In this document: one piece after another, positions 9,973 through 18,070 of the stretch
Position numbering within the stretch: the stretch's first letter is position 1
Layout: the number at the start of each line of letters is the position of its first letter
Source of the DNA: Bin87 sp965204685
GTDB lineage: Bacteria; Chloroflexota; Dehalococcoidia; Lucifugimonadales; UBA3495
Direction of reading: 5' to 3'
Assembly: GCA_965204685.1 (NCBI GenBank)
Contig: OZ242004.1
Location: 1-64,000, forward strand
DNA: 64,000 nucleotides
Notes under the pieces: model-generated
Database searches by the model: none
Told to the model about the DNA's origin: nothing
The model's input: only the letters and a program-made list of their open reading frames with translations
Program-made: the position numbers and the translations under genes

Positions 9973-10007
9973 CGCCCCCGCCTCCGCGGCCTGGCGCTGC
10001 GGGGGCG
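9973..10007. terminator. GC hairpin between envelope protein 3 and the collagen-like gene
   Basis: CGCCCCCGC (9973-9981) pairs perfectly with GCGGGGGCG (9999-10007). There is no T-run after it, so it may be an attenuator or mRNA-stabilising hairpin rather than a full terminator. It lies 31 bp before the next ATG. Confidence 0.4.
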
Positions 10008-10037
10008 GGGGGACCACCCCAAGCAGGAGCGAATGAG

Positions 10038-10727
10038 ATGAAGAGAATTGGAGCGATGGCGGCGGTGGCGTTGATTGCCCTGCTGATCGCATTGCCCCTG
10101 GGCCTGGTTGCGGCCCAGGGAGATGCGCCCCGGGCCAACGTGCCCCCCGCCTTCCTATTCGGCTACGCCATGGCCGACGGCCTGCCGGTTCCCGAGGGGA
10201 CCATGGTCACCGCCATGGCTGGCGACGAGAAGATCGGTTCCACCACCACCATGATGGGCGGCCACTACGAGCTGCAGCTGATGCAGCCCATGGACGCCGG
10301 CGCCATGGTGACGTTCATGATCGGTGAGCGCATGGTGGACTACGAATACACCTGGATGAGCGGCGACCGGATGATCATGGACCTGTCCGCCGACCTGGCT
10401 GGCCAGGACGGCGCCATGGGTCCGGCGGGTCCTGCCGGCGCGGCGGGTCCTCCGGGCGTCCCCGGACCGGCCGGGGCTGACGGCGCGGACGGCGCCGCCG
10501 GCCGTGACGGCCGCGACGGAGCCGCCGGGGCGACCGGCCCTCCGGGTCCCCAGGGGGAGCAGGGCATCGCCGGGCCTCCGGGCCCTCCGGGTTCGCAGGG
10601 TCCTGCCGGTGACATCGGCCCGTCCGGTTCCGCCGGTTCCATGGGCATCATCGCGCTCATCGTGGCCATCGTGGCCGTGATCATCGCGATCGTGGCCGTG
10701 GTCATGGGACGGCGCACCACCGCGTAA
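10038..10727 (+). CDS. Collagen-like (Gly-X-Y) protein with C-terminal membrane anchor
   Basis: The 229-residue product has an export signal (1-26, cut near VAAQG), then a small beta-rich domain (about 33-120; FLFGYAMADGLPVPEGT, EKIGSTTTMMGGHYEL) resembling carboxypeptidase-regulatory/transthyretin-like folds. Next is an uninterrupted run of 27 Gly-X-Y triplets (residues 122-202; GPAGPAGAAGPPGVPGPAG and similar) expected to form a collagen triple helix. A hydrophobic segment follows (about 205-223, IIALIVAIVAVIIAIVAVV) with a positive tail GRRTTA, so the protein should stay in the membrane with the collagen stalk outside. AGGAG lies 8 nt before the ATG. It closes the envelope cluster and is followed by a strong terminator. 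A role as a surface stalk or spacer is inferred. Confidence 0.85.
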   Translation: MKRIGAMAAVALIALLIALPLGLVAAQGDAPRANVPPAFLFGYAMADGLPVPEGTMVTAMAGDEKIGSTTTMMGGHYELQLMQPMDAGAMVTFMIGERMVDYEYTWMSGDRMIMDLSADLAGQDGAMGPAGPAGAAGPPGVPGPAGADGADGAAGRDGRDGAAGATGPPGPQGEQGIAGPPGPPGSQGPAGDIGPSGSAGSMGIIALIVAIVAVIIAIVAVVMGRRTTA

Positions 10728-10780
10728 CCCCAGGCCAACCCGCCGGATCAGGATCGCCTGCCCGGCGACCCACGGTCCGC

Positions 10781-10816
10781 AAACAAGCCCCCGCCGTTGC
10801 TGGCGGGGGCTTGTTT
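10781..10816 (+). terminator. Perfect 15-bp hairpin terminator after collagen-like gene
   Basis: AAACAAGCCCCCGCC (10781-10795) pairs fully with GGCGGGGGCTTGTTT (10802-10816) around the 6-nt loop GTTGCT. The A-run on the left arm and T-run on the right arm make it a bidirectional rho-independent terminator. Confidence 0.9.
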
Positions 10817-10902
10817 CTGAACGATACAATCCCATCTGATCTGTTCCAAGGTGCGGCAGAATGATAAGCGTGCTCAAGGGTATTCCGAATGAGTAACAAT
10901 GG

Positions 10903-11240
10903 TTACAGAGCCAGCCTGAGCCGAGTGTTGACCGCTGTCCTCGGCTTGGTTCTCCCTTCATCCGGGGCAGTTTCACCGGCGGTGGGTTCACTGCCGGCCA
11001 GCGCACCCCCGTCCGGGAGCATTGCATCCTCACCTACCGCGAGTAGCGCAAGTTTACGCAGGTTGCGAGCTGCGTTCTCGTTGCGGTCGTGAATGACGCC
11101 GCAACTGGGGCAGGGCCACATCGGTTCTCGACCCAGCGCTGAGTTCACCACGCCGCAGGCCGAGCAGGTCCTGCTGTTGGCATACCACCGGTCGGCCTCC
11201 ATCTGTACTTTCCTCGTCCAAGAAATCGAACGGTTGCGCG
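10903..11240 (-). pseudogene. IS605/IS607-type TnpB C-terminal remnant
   Basis: From about 11202 down, the minus strand encodes MEADRWYANSRTCSACGVVN, then WPCPSCGVIHDRNENAARNL and an unrelated-looking tail ending in TAA at 10903-10905. This is the zinc ribbon (C-x2-C ... C-x2-C) and RuvC-III motif (H-D-R-N-x-N-A-A-R-N) of TnpB. The RuvC-I and RuvC-II segments that should lie upstream are missing; the frame remains open to 11340 but with unrelated residues. It is therefore a broken TnpB, the RNA-guided nuclease encoded by IS605/IS607 elements, and is presumably inactive. Confidence 0.75.
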
Positions 11241-11274
11241 TGTAAAATTCCTGCTTGAGACGACGTAAGCAGAG

Positions 11275-11484
11275 GTGCAGATGATGAAGGCGGTGACAAG
11301 CCTGCGTCCTCATATTGTGCAGGTGATGGCGGCCAACCAAGGACGCGTCCTGACCACCGAGGAGATCTATGAGCGGGTAGCCGCTTTGGGCGTGGCGAGC
11401 TTCGATCCCGGGACCAAACGGGACCGCAACCTAGTGAATAGGGAGCTTAGCGACCTCGCGGGTTGGCAACTGCTGTCAGTTTAG
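11275..11484 (+). CDS. Small HTH-like protein, possibly truncated
   Basis: A 69-codon frame (GTG at 11275, or ATG at 11281 or 11284 after an AGAGG ribosome site) encodes SLRPHIVQVMAANQGRVLTT followed by EEIYERVAALGVASFDPGTK and NRELSDLAGW. The helix pattern (two amphipathic helices followed by a charged linker) resembles a small winged-helix or HARE-type DNA-binding domain. The frame stops abruptly at LLSV shortly before an IS607 relic, so the original gene may have been longer. No operon partner is seen. Confidence 0.35.
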   Translation: MQMMKAVTSLRPHIVQVMAANQGRVLTTEEIYERVAALGVASFDPGTKRDRNLVNRELSDLAGWQLLSV

Positions 11485-11514
11485 TCTATTCCAGTTGATT
11501 ATGGATGTTGTTAG

Positions 11515-11705
11515 TCGTCGCATCAGCTTGACCGCTTGGGGGAGTCTGTATGGCTTCGACAAGCCACCACAGCTCGAATGCACCATGCCGGGAATCTGCC
11601 GCCGGAGCTTCAGATAGAGTAACTACCCAACGGTCGTTACTACGTGGTGGTTCCTCGGGAAAACGATGGACGTTGCGTGGTGTACGCTCGAGTTTCTTCA
11701 GCAGA
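11515..11705 (+). pseudogene. IS607 resolvase TnpA relic, frameshifted and cut by IS21
   Basis: Pieces of an IS607-type TnpA N-terminus can be read across a frameshift and a stop: ISLTAWGSLYGFDKP (about 11520-11565), then RMHHAGNLPPELQIE, a TAA, and LPNGRYYVVVPRENDGRCVV followed by YARVSSAD (to 11705). This is the MerR-like helix-turn-helix followed by the serine-recombinase motif Y-A-R-V-S-S-A-D. The homology ends exactly where the IS21 terminus TGTCAA begins at 11706, so the IS21-family element interrupts this relic. Confidence 0.65.
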
Positions 11706-12030
11706 TGTCAATAACGGGTTAGAAATGAGCCGAATTTATGTCGTTGTCCAGCGCTTCTGTCAGTTGATATGGTTGTGGTTGTCGCCGGCCTCCTCCGGCG
11801 CTATGTCCAGGTGTTGCTGCGACGGGAATAGCTGTCAGTGTTCGGGGTCTTTAGGCCACGATATGTTGTTGTTCAGCGATTATGTCCCATTAAATGGAAA
11901 GCGAATTTGTCCGACGGGTCAGCTGGTGTCACCGCCGATATTAAAATGTGCAAAATCGCCGAAGTGGAGTTGACCCACCCGATGGCAATGGCATCATCCG
12001 CCGACACACTGCGGAGGTGCTTCAGACAAA

Positions 12031-13263
12031 GTGCTAAAGGTGGGTCAAGTGAAAGAGATCTACGAGTTGAAAGGAGCGGGGTGCTCGATCCGGGAGATCG
12101 CAAGGGAGCTGGACATATCCCGCAACACGGTGCGTCGGTACCTGAAGTCTCCGGAGGCGATGCGGCCGAAACCGCGGCGTCGGCGGGCGTCCAAGCTGGA
12201 TGCGTACACGGACTACATCGACCACAGGATGTCCGAGGGGTTGGAAAACTGCGTGGTGCTGCACCGGGAGTTGGTGGCGCGGGGCTATGACGGAGGGTAT
12301 TCGATCCTGAAAAGTTACGTGTCGCCGCGGCGGCAGAAGCGCCAGCCGGAGGCGACGATGCGGTTTGAGACGGCACCCGGCGAGCAGGCCCAGGTGGACT
12401 GGGGGAGCCTGTCGTACATCAGTGAGAGCGGGATCAAGCGGCAGGTCTGGGTGTTCGTGATGACCATGGGGTGGTCCAGGGCCTGCTACGTGGAGTTGGT
12501 CCGCCGGGCGGACACGGCCGCCTTCATCCAGTGCCACGTCAACGCCTTCGAGTACCTGGGCGGGGTGCCCAGGCGCTGCCTCTACGATAATGCCAAGGTG
12601 ATCACGCTGGGCAAGGACGAGGCGAAGCGGCCGATCTGGAACCAGCGGATGCTGGACTTCGCCATGAGGGTGGGCTTTGAGGCCCGGCTGTGTCCGGAAT
12701 ACCGAGCGCAGACCAAGGGGAAGGTGGAAAGTGGCGTGAAGTACGTGCGGCGGAATATGTGGCCCAGCATCCGCTTCACAGACGATGCTGACCTCAACGG
12801 CCAGGCGCTGGAGTGGTGCGACGTGGTGGCCAACGCCCGGATCCACGGGACGACGCACCGGGTGCCTTGGGAGGCTCTGGCCGAGGAACGACCTTATCTG
12901 GGCAAGCTGCCGGATCGGCTCACGCTGGCCCCGTACTTGCGTGAAGATCGCATCGTGTCCAAAGATGGCTTCGTCAGCTGGGAGAGCTCCCTGTACGGTG
13001 TCCATTGGAAGTGGGTGGGATCTACCGTCCAGGTAGGTGAGCGCCAGGGGACGGTGGAGATCTGGGCTGGCGATGAGCGGATTGCCGTACATCCCAGAGC
13101 GCAACAGCCCAAGCAGCGCTTCATCCTGCCGGGTCAGTGGTCGGGTCTGCCCAGAGGAGACAACCGGCCTCGCAAGGAGGCGGTAGCGGTGCAGATCCCC
13201 GCCGGCGAGGTGGAGCGGCGCTCTTTGGACGTCTACGAACTGGTGGCGGGAGGTGTGGCATGA
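12031..13263 (+). CDS. istA: IS21-family transposase IstA
   Basis: A 410-residue DDE transposase starting at GTG 12031 (a GTG at 12049 is an alternative). Residues about 8-40 form an HTH (GCSIREIARELDISRNTVRR). The catalytic triad sits at D123 (QVDWGS), D186 (LYDNAK) and E233 (KGKVESGVK). The C-terminal beta-rich domain (VQVGERQGTVEIW) completes the IstA layout. The length is somewhat short for the family (about 400-520) but the frame is intact. It is translationally coupled to istB. The enzyme cuts and joins the element's ends with the help of the IstB ATPase. Confidence 0.9.
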   Translation: MLKVGQVKEIYELKGAGCSIREIARELDISRNTVRRYLKSPEAMRPKPRRRRASKLDAYTDYIDHRMSEGLENCVVLHRELVARGYDGGYSILKSYVSPRRQKRQPEATMRFETAPGEQAQVDWGSLSYISESGIKRQVWVFVMTMGWSRACYVELVRRADTAAFIQCHVNAFEYLGGVPRRCLYDNAKVITLGKDEAKRPIWNQRMLDFAMRVGFEARLCPEYRAQTKGKVESGVKYVRRNMWPSIRFTDDADLNGQALEWCDVVANARIHGTTHRVPWEALAEERPYLGKLPDRLTLAPYLREDRIVSKDGFVSWESSLYGVHWKWVGSTVQVGERQGTVEIWAGDERIAVHPRAQQPKQRFILPGQWSGLPRGDNRPRKEAVAVQIPAGEVERRSLDVYELVAGGVA

Positions 13264-14066
13264 TCGCCCTGGAGCAAGCCCGCCAACACCTGGAAACTCT
13301 GGGTCTCAAGCAGGCGGTCGAGATCCTGGACAACACCCTGGACGCCGCGGCCAACAAGCAGCTGCCCTATCCCGAGATGCTCGCCGAACTCTTGGGCGCG
13401 GAGGTCGCTGCCCGAAGACAGCGTTACCTCACCACCAAGACCCGGATGGCACACCTGCCCTTCCAGCGCACCCTGGAGCAATTCGACTTCGCCTTCCAGC
13501 CCTCCATCGACGAACGCCTGGTCAAGGAACTGGCCAACCTGGCCTTTATCGCCGAGGCTACCAACGTGCTCCTGCTGGGACCGCCCGGCGTGGGCAAGAC
13601 CCACCTGGCCATCGCCCTGGCTCTCAGAGCCATCGAGAACGGCCACGGCGCTTACTTCGTCCGCGCCTACGACCTGATGGAAGACCTCCGGAAAGCCCGG
13701 GCCGAGCACAACCTGAACCGTCGGATGCGGGTGTACCTGGCTCCCAAGGTCCTCGTCGTGGACGAATTCGGCATCTGGCCCTACGACCGGGAGTCGGCCA
13801 CAGCCTTCTTCACCCTGGTGTCGGCACGCTACGAGCGCGGCAGCATCATCCTCACTTCCAACAAGGGATTCGGCGAGTGGGGTGAGCTGCTGGGGGACAG
13901 CGTGATCGCGTCGGCGGTGCTGGACCGTCTGCTGCATCACAGCCATGTGCTGAACATCCGCGGCGAGAGCTACCGGCTCAGAGAGAAACGCCAGGCGGGG
14001 CTATTCCCCTCGCAGCAGCAGCTGGGCGCGACGACGGAGGAGGCCGGCGACAACTACCGCAACTGA
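13260..14066 (+). CDS. istB: IS21-family helper ATPase IstB
   Basis: The start is ATG 13260, overlapping the istA stop (ATGA). The 268-residue AAA+/DnaA-like protein has Walker A GPPGVGKT at residues 107-114, Walker B LVVDEFG and a sensor-I-like ILTSNKGFGEW. The N-terminal helical region (1-80) matches the IstB family. The protein is full length and appears functional. It oligomerises on target DNA and directs IstA; this is established for the family and not specific to this copy. Confidence 0.92.
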   Translation: MIALEQARQHLETLGLKQAVEILDNTLDAAANKQLPYPEMLAELLGAEVAARRQRYLTTKTRMAHLPFQRTLEQFDFAFQPSIDERLVKELANLAFIAEATNVLLLGPPGVGKTHLAIALALRAIENGHGAYFVRAYDLMEDLRKARAEHNLNRRMRVYLAPKVLVVDEFGIWPYDRESATAFFTLVSARYERGSIILTSNKGFGEWGELLGDSVIASAVLDRLLHHSHVLNIRGESYRLREKRQAGLFPSQQQLGATTEEAGDNYRN

Positions 14067-14092
14067 CAAAGTCGCTGAGCAATAAACAAGGA

Positions 14093-14213
14093 GGTGGGTC
14101 AATTTAATCTTGCTAAAAAGCGACGCGATCACGCCGGCGGGTCAATTTCCAACCGGCGATCGTGTGCGTGATCGAAGGGGGTGGGTCAATCCCGGATCGG
14201 CGAACCTGGGTCA
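14093..14213. repeat. IS21 right-end GGGTCAAT repeats
   Basis: G-G-(T/C)-GGGTCAAT occurs at 14093-14103, 14136-14146 and 14180-14190, with a fourth degenerate copy (TGGGTCATAT) at about 14207-14216. Spacing is about 43 bp for the first two steps. An inverted copy (TTGACCCACC) lies at the left end, about 11970-11979. These are probable IstA-binding sites. Confidence 0.6.
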
Positions 14214-14233
14214 TATTTTCGTCGGCGTTGACA

Positions 14234-14627
14234 CTGGAGACGGTTGCAGTTTACGTAGAGACCGCAGCTTGTCTTGTTCTTTGGCGCTGAGCTTTTTGGT
14301 AGGCGGCTTCTCGGCGTAGGCGTACTTGCGCACGGTGTCTCGTGCGATCCCCAGTTCCCGGGAGATGGCCCGCAGAGACAGCCCTTTCAGCCGGCCCTGC
14401 TGGATCGCCTTCCACCGGGCCAGTTGGGTGGGCGTGGGCGTACGCGTCCACCGGTTCGATGCCTTGCGGGCGGCGTCCTGCGCCGCGGCGTCCTTGCCGG
14501 CGACAGGTTTGGGGATGGGCTCGGTCGGACGCACCGGTTCCAGGGCGGCCAGACGGCGCTGCTGGGACCTGCTAATGTGATGATCCCCCACGCTGCTGAC
14601 CACGCGCCGGAGTTCGGGCCCTGGAGA
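14234..14627 (-). pseudogene. In-frame C-terminal continuation of the ISNCY-type transposase
   Basis: Directly after the amber codon, in the same frame, the minus strand encodes SPGPELRRVVSSVGDHHISR, a basic linker, then an HTH (LKGLSLRAISRELGIARDTVR) and a lysine-rich tail (KKLSAKEQDKLRSLRK), before running into the IS21 end and a TGA at 14211-14213. It may be a second small ORF (GTG at 14603) or the severed C-terminus of the transposase. The in-frame continuity favours the latter. Confidence 0.5.
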
Positions 14628-15803
14628 CTAGGCGGTCACTCCAGCCCACAGCGCGCCCATGCGCGGCGGCGGTTCCTGAGTCGCTACGCGACGGCCTTCG
14701 TACCTGACGATGAGTTGGCCATCGGGACGTTCCAGCACCTCCACCCGCAGTCCGGCGTAGCTGGTTCGTTCCTGGTCAGGCAGCAGTTGCAGGACCTGCC
14801 AGTTGTACTTCACCGTGTTGTCGCGAGCCACCTTGCGGGTGTCCTTGAAGCACAGGGTTTCGGACAGGCGGAAGTTGGTGGCCACTGGGCGGTAGGCCGG
14901 TTCCGGATGCTCCGGCTGCACGGCGAAGCGCGCGTTGTAGCGGGGCAGGAAATCCCGCAGCACCGCCGTGGCCTGGTCGATGGTCCGAGCGTCGGCCAAC
15001 CGCAGTTCGGTTACCAGCCGGTCCTGGAAGGTTCCCGCCGCGCGTTCCACGCGGCCCTTGGCCTGGGGCGAGCGGGCGAAGATCTGCCGGATCCCCAGTT
15101 CCTGCAATGAGCGGGTGAACTGGGTGGCTTCCGCCGCGGTCTCTGCTTTGCGGGCATTGTGCTTGAACACCGCGTGGCGGTCGCTGTACACGGCCAGGGG
15201 CATGCCCCAGCCCGCGATCAGGCCCTCCAGCAGGGTGAAGTAGCCAGCGGTGGTCTCGCTGACGCAGAACACGGCGCTAACCACGGCGCTGGTGGCATCG
15301 TCCACCGCCAGCAGCAGCGCGAATTTGGGGCCCCGATCCTCCAACCAGGCATGATGACTGCCATCCAGTTGGATCAGCATCCCCGCCTGGGGCATCCGTT
15401 GGCGGCGAAAACGGTGCTGCGGAGAGCGCCGGCTGCGGGGACTGCCGATGCCCGCTTTGGTGAGAATGCGGCGCACCGTGGGCCGACTCAGGTCGATGCC
15501 TTCTCGCTCGCTGAGCAACTCGGTGAGGTGAGTGTGGTTGGCGCCCTCGTAACGCTCCGTCGCCAGTTGCACCACCGCAGCAGCCTCGCCGGGCGAAGTG
15601 GCGTTGTGGGGACGGCGGCCCCGGTTGCCGTGGGCCAACACGGCGGTACCACGCTCGCGGTAGGCAGCCAGCATCCGGCGCGCATGGCGCTGAGTCACAC
15701 CCAGCAACTCGGCGGCATCGGCGATGGGGACCTGGTATTCCAAAACGGAGTTGAGCACGGAGAGTCTGGCTTGTTCTTTTTGGTTCAACGTAACGTCCTT
15801 CAT
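14628..15803 (-). CDS. DDE transposase of IS1202/ISNCY type
   Basis: The 391-residue protein starts at ATG 15801-15803. N-terminal HTHs are visible (ADAAELLGVTQRHARRML; EGIDLSRPTVRRILTKAG). An rve integrase core follows, with catalytic D147 (IQLDGSHH), D209 (VYSDRH) and E254 (KGRVERAAG). The C-terminal domain (LRVEVLERPDGQLIVRYEGR) is family-typical. The frame ends at TAG 14628-14630, but the same frame continues open for more than 130 codons beyond it with HTH-like sequence. The stop may therefore be a nonsense mutation (TGG to TAG) in a longer transposase, and this copy may be inactive or shortened. Confidence 0.85.
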   Translation of the reverse strand: MKDVTLNQKEQARLSVLNSVLEYQVPIADAAELLGVTQRHARRMLAAYRERGTAVLAHGNRGRRPHNATSPGEAAAVVQLATERYEGANHTHLTELLSEREGIDLSRPTVRRILTKAGIGSPRSRRSPQHRFRRQRMPQAGMLIQLDGSHHAWLEDRGPKFALLLAVDDATSAVVSAVFCVSETTAGYFTLLEGLIAGWGMPLAVYSDRHAVFKHNARKAETAAEATQFTRSLQELGIRQIFARSPQAKGRVERAAGTFQDRLVTELRLADARTIDQATAVLRDFLPRYNARFAVQPEHPEPAYRPVATNFRLSETLCFKDTRKVARDNTVKYNWQVLQLLPDQERTSYAGLRVEVLERPDGQLIVRYEGRRVATQEPPPRMGALWAGVTA

Positions 15804-15933
15804 CAGGGCATTTTCGCTGACCAGTTAGATGATGACAGAATCGTAGAACAGCAACACAGATTTACAGAGTCATTAGGCCACTTTGGGAGGCCGATGGGCG
15901 ACCATCGCCGCACTTCATCTTCGAGGTGCAGCG

Positions 15934-17312
15934 ATGGCGTACCGGGAGGTCCCCCGAATGGAAATACGAGAAGTCATACGCCGCTGGCAGGCGGGAAACA
16001 GTCAGCGGCAGATTGCGGCAGGCACTGGGCTGTCGCGGGATACGGTGCGCAAGTACCTGGCGGCGGCGCAGCAGGAAGGCATCGCTCGGGACGGACCAGT
16101 TCCTACTGAGGACCAGCTGAGCCGCCTGGCGACCATTAGCCAGGTGGGTCCCCGTCAGCCGGAGACACCCACCGAAGATGTGTTGCAGCCGTGGGCGGAC
16201 CAGATCTACCGCTGGATTGCCAATGACCGGTTGCAGATGACGCGCATCCATGAACTGCTGGCAGCGCAGGGATGTGAGTTGTCGTACCAGTCGCTGCGGC
16301 GATTTGTGCTGAAGCGGAATTGGCGCAAGCGAAGCAAGACGACGGTGCGGATGGAGGACACGCAGCCGGGGGAGGTGGCCGAGGCTGACTTCGGCCGGTT
16401 GGGCATGGTCACCGACCCGGCCACGGGCAAGCGCCAGGCGGTGTGGGCCATCGTCATCGTGCTGTGTCATTCGCGGCACTGCTTCGTCTGGCCCATGCAA
16501 CGGCAGAAGCTGGAGGACGTGATCGCCGGCCTGGAGGCGGCGTGGGCTTCCTTCGGCGGGATGCCGAAGTACCTGGTCATCGACAATTTCCCTGCAGCGG
16601 TGGTAGGACCCGACCCGCTGCATCCCCACTTCACCATAGGGTTTCTGGAGTACGCCCAGCACCGAGGCTTCATCCCAGACCCAGCCCGGGCTGGCCACCC
16701 CCAGGACAAGCCCAAGGTGGAGCGTAAAGTGCCCTACGCCCGGGAGCGTTTCTTCAAGGGGGCCGATTTCGACGACTTCACCCACGTGAGGGCCGCTGCG
16801 CCCAAGTGGTGCCTGGAGGTGGCGGGAATGCGCATTCCCGGCACCACCCGCAAGAAACCGTTGGTGGTCTTCCAAGACGAGGAGCGCCACACCCTGCTTC
16901 CCTGGGACGGCGCTCTCTACGAGATCGCCCGCTGGCGCACCCACAAAGTGCATCAGGACCATCGTATCCAGTGCCTGGAGGCGCTCTACTCGGTGCCGTC
17001 GGACCTGTGCCCTCCTGGTCGGGAGGTGGAGGTCAGAGTGGACAGCAAGCTGGTGCGCATCTACTACCGGGGCAAACTGATCAAGACGCACCTCTCAAGA
17101 CGCACCTCCGGCAGCCCAGGGGTGGGCGGTCCACCGACCCTGACGATTATCCCGCAGTGCTGGCTCCCTACACCACCAGGGCTCCCGACCACATCAAGCG
17201 TGAAGCCGCCAAGCTGGGGTCGGCGGTGGGTGAATTCGCCCAGCGCCTCTTCGCGGGCACACAGCCTTGGTACCGGATCCGCCAGGGGCACAAGCTGCTG
17301 CGCCTGGGGCAA
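15934..17312 (+). pseudogene. istA: IS21-like IstA, frameshifted by a 14-bp tandem duplication
   Basis: From ATG 15934 the frame encodes MAYREVPRMEIREVIRRWQA, an HTH (RQIAAGTGLSRDTVRKYL) and an integrase core with AEADFGRLGM, YLVIDNFPAAV and KPKVERKVPYARE (D, D and E present), up to VRIYYRGKLIKTHL. There a tandem duplication (17081-17108) shifts the frame. The continuation (HLRQPRGGRSTDPDDYPAVL, FAQRLFAGTQPWYRIRQGHK) is read in the next frame, and it then runs without a stop into IstB-like sequence. Confidence 0.8.
17081..17108. repeat. 14-bp tandem duplication in istA relic
   Basis: TCAAGACGCACCTC is present twice in a row (17081-17094 and 17095-17108). Removing one copy restores the IstA reading frame into KTHLRQPRGGRS. 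Confidence 0.9.
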
Positions 17313-17883
17313 ATGGCCGCCACCCTGCCCGAGCGCATCGCCTTGGCCCGCAGGGAGCAACTGGACTACGCATCATTCCTGGAGATCATCCTCAGCGACG
17401 AGGTCAATCGCCGCGCTCACCGGCGCATGGAACTGCGGCTTAATGGAGCCGGTTTCGAGGAAACCTGCCGCCTGGAGGACTTCGACTGGTCGGCGTCGAT
17501 CACCTTGGACCGCCGGCTCCTGGACGCCGCCTTCTCCCTGGAGTTTCTGGACAAACACGAGCACGTGCTTCTGGTGGGACCGGCCGGCGTGGGCAAGAGT
17601 TTTCTCGCCCAGGCCCTGGGGTATTCCGCCGTCCGCGCCGGATACACCGTGCGTTTCATCCATGCCGACGGTTTTTTCAGGGCTCTGGCCCAGGCCAGGG
17701 TGGACAATTCCATAGACCGCACCTTTCGGTCTTTCATGACGCCGGATCTCCTCATACTCGACGACCTCGGCATACTCGACGACCTCGGCCTCCATGGCCT
17801 CACCGCCCAGCAGTCCGCCGATCTCTACGAACTCATCCTCAACCGACACCGAGCTTCCAGTTTCGTCATCACCAGCAACCGGG
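17313..17883 (+). pseudogene. istB: IstB remnant fused to IstA tail and 3'-truncated
   Basis: From MAATLPERIALARREQLDYA the sequence is IstB: Walker A GPAGVGKS, Walker B region with a duplicated ILDDLG (17754-17789), and sensor SSFVITSNRA. It ends at 17883, where homology stops in the middle of the ATPase domain. IstB's usual first helix is missing and the frame is continuous with the IstA C-terminus, as if a deletion fused the two genes. Confidence 0.75.
17754..17789. repeat. 18-bp tandem duplication in istB relic
   Basis: ATACTCGACGACCTCGGC is present twice (17754-17771 and 17772-17789), doubling ILDDLG in the Walker B region without changing the frame. Confidence 0.9.
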
Positions 17884-17884
17884 C

Positions 17885-18070
17885 GTGGATGCCAGCCTGG
17901 TCAATGCCAACGTGAGCGGTTATGGACTGCAACCCAGTGGTATGACCGTGGCGGAGTTCAAGGAACAGGCCATCGAGGAAAATGGCCTATTCGTACTCAC
18001 CACGACCACCGTGGATGACAATGGCGTCGAGCAGGGAATGTCAGGTCAGGCTACTCCAGAAACTCCGTGA
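17885..18070 (+). pseudogene. 3' fragment of an unidentified coding sequence
   Basis: A 61-codon frame (VDASLVNANVSGYGLQPSGM, TVAEFKEQAIEENGLFVLTT) with good codon-like composition begins exactly at the IstB truncation point and ends in TGA at 18068-18070. It is probably the tail of a gene cut by the IS event. No family is recognised. Confidence 0.3.

Larger units (their letters stand above)
11706..14233 (+). mobile_element. IS21-family insertion sequence, about 2.5 kb
   Basis: The element carries istA and istB overlapping by ATGA. The proposed ends start TGTCAA on the left (11706-11711) and, inverted, on the right (14228-14233). Multiple internal terminal repeats typical of IS21 are visible: T-T-G-T-(C/T)-C-A-G-C-G motifs at about 11742, 11870 and inverted at about 14065-14084, and GGGTCAAT copies at the right end. 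No matching target duplication flanks it: the left neighbour is an IS607 relic and the right neighbour a truncated ISNCY element. The element may therefore have mediated a deletion or recombined after insertion. Confidence 0.65.
14234..15837 (-). mobile_element. IS1202/ISNCY-type element, truncated at one end by the IS21 boundary
   Basis: The element is read on the minus strand. Its promoter-proximal end is proposed at 15837, where the minus strand begins TGTCATCATCTAACTGGTC just upstream of the transposase start. The other end is lost: the coding frame runs straight into the IS21 terminus at 14233. It carries one transposase gene split by an amber codon. Confidence 0.5.
15838..17883 (+). mobile_element. 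Decayed IS21-like element
   Basis: Remnants of istA and istB occur in order, with a frameshift in istA, an apparent loss of the istA-istB junction and an abrupt 3' cut-off at 17883. The right end of the element is missing. It differs in sequence from the intact IS21 element at 11706-14233, so it represents a separate family member. Confidence 0.7.

Noticed and set aside
17885..18070. Fragment after IstB read as part of the transposase
   Set aside because: Its residues do not continue the IstB ATPase fold and it is in a different frame; it is reported only as an unidentified gene fragment.
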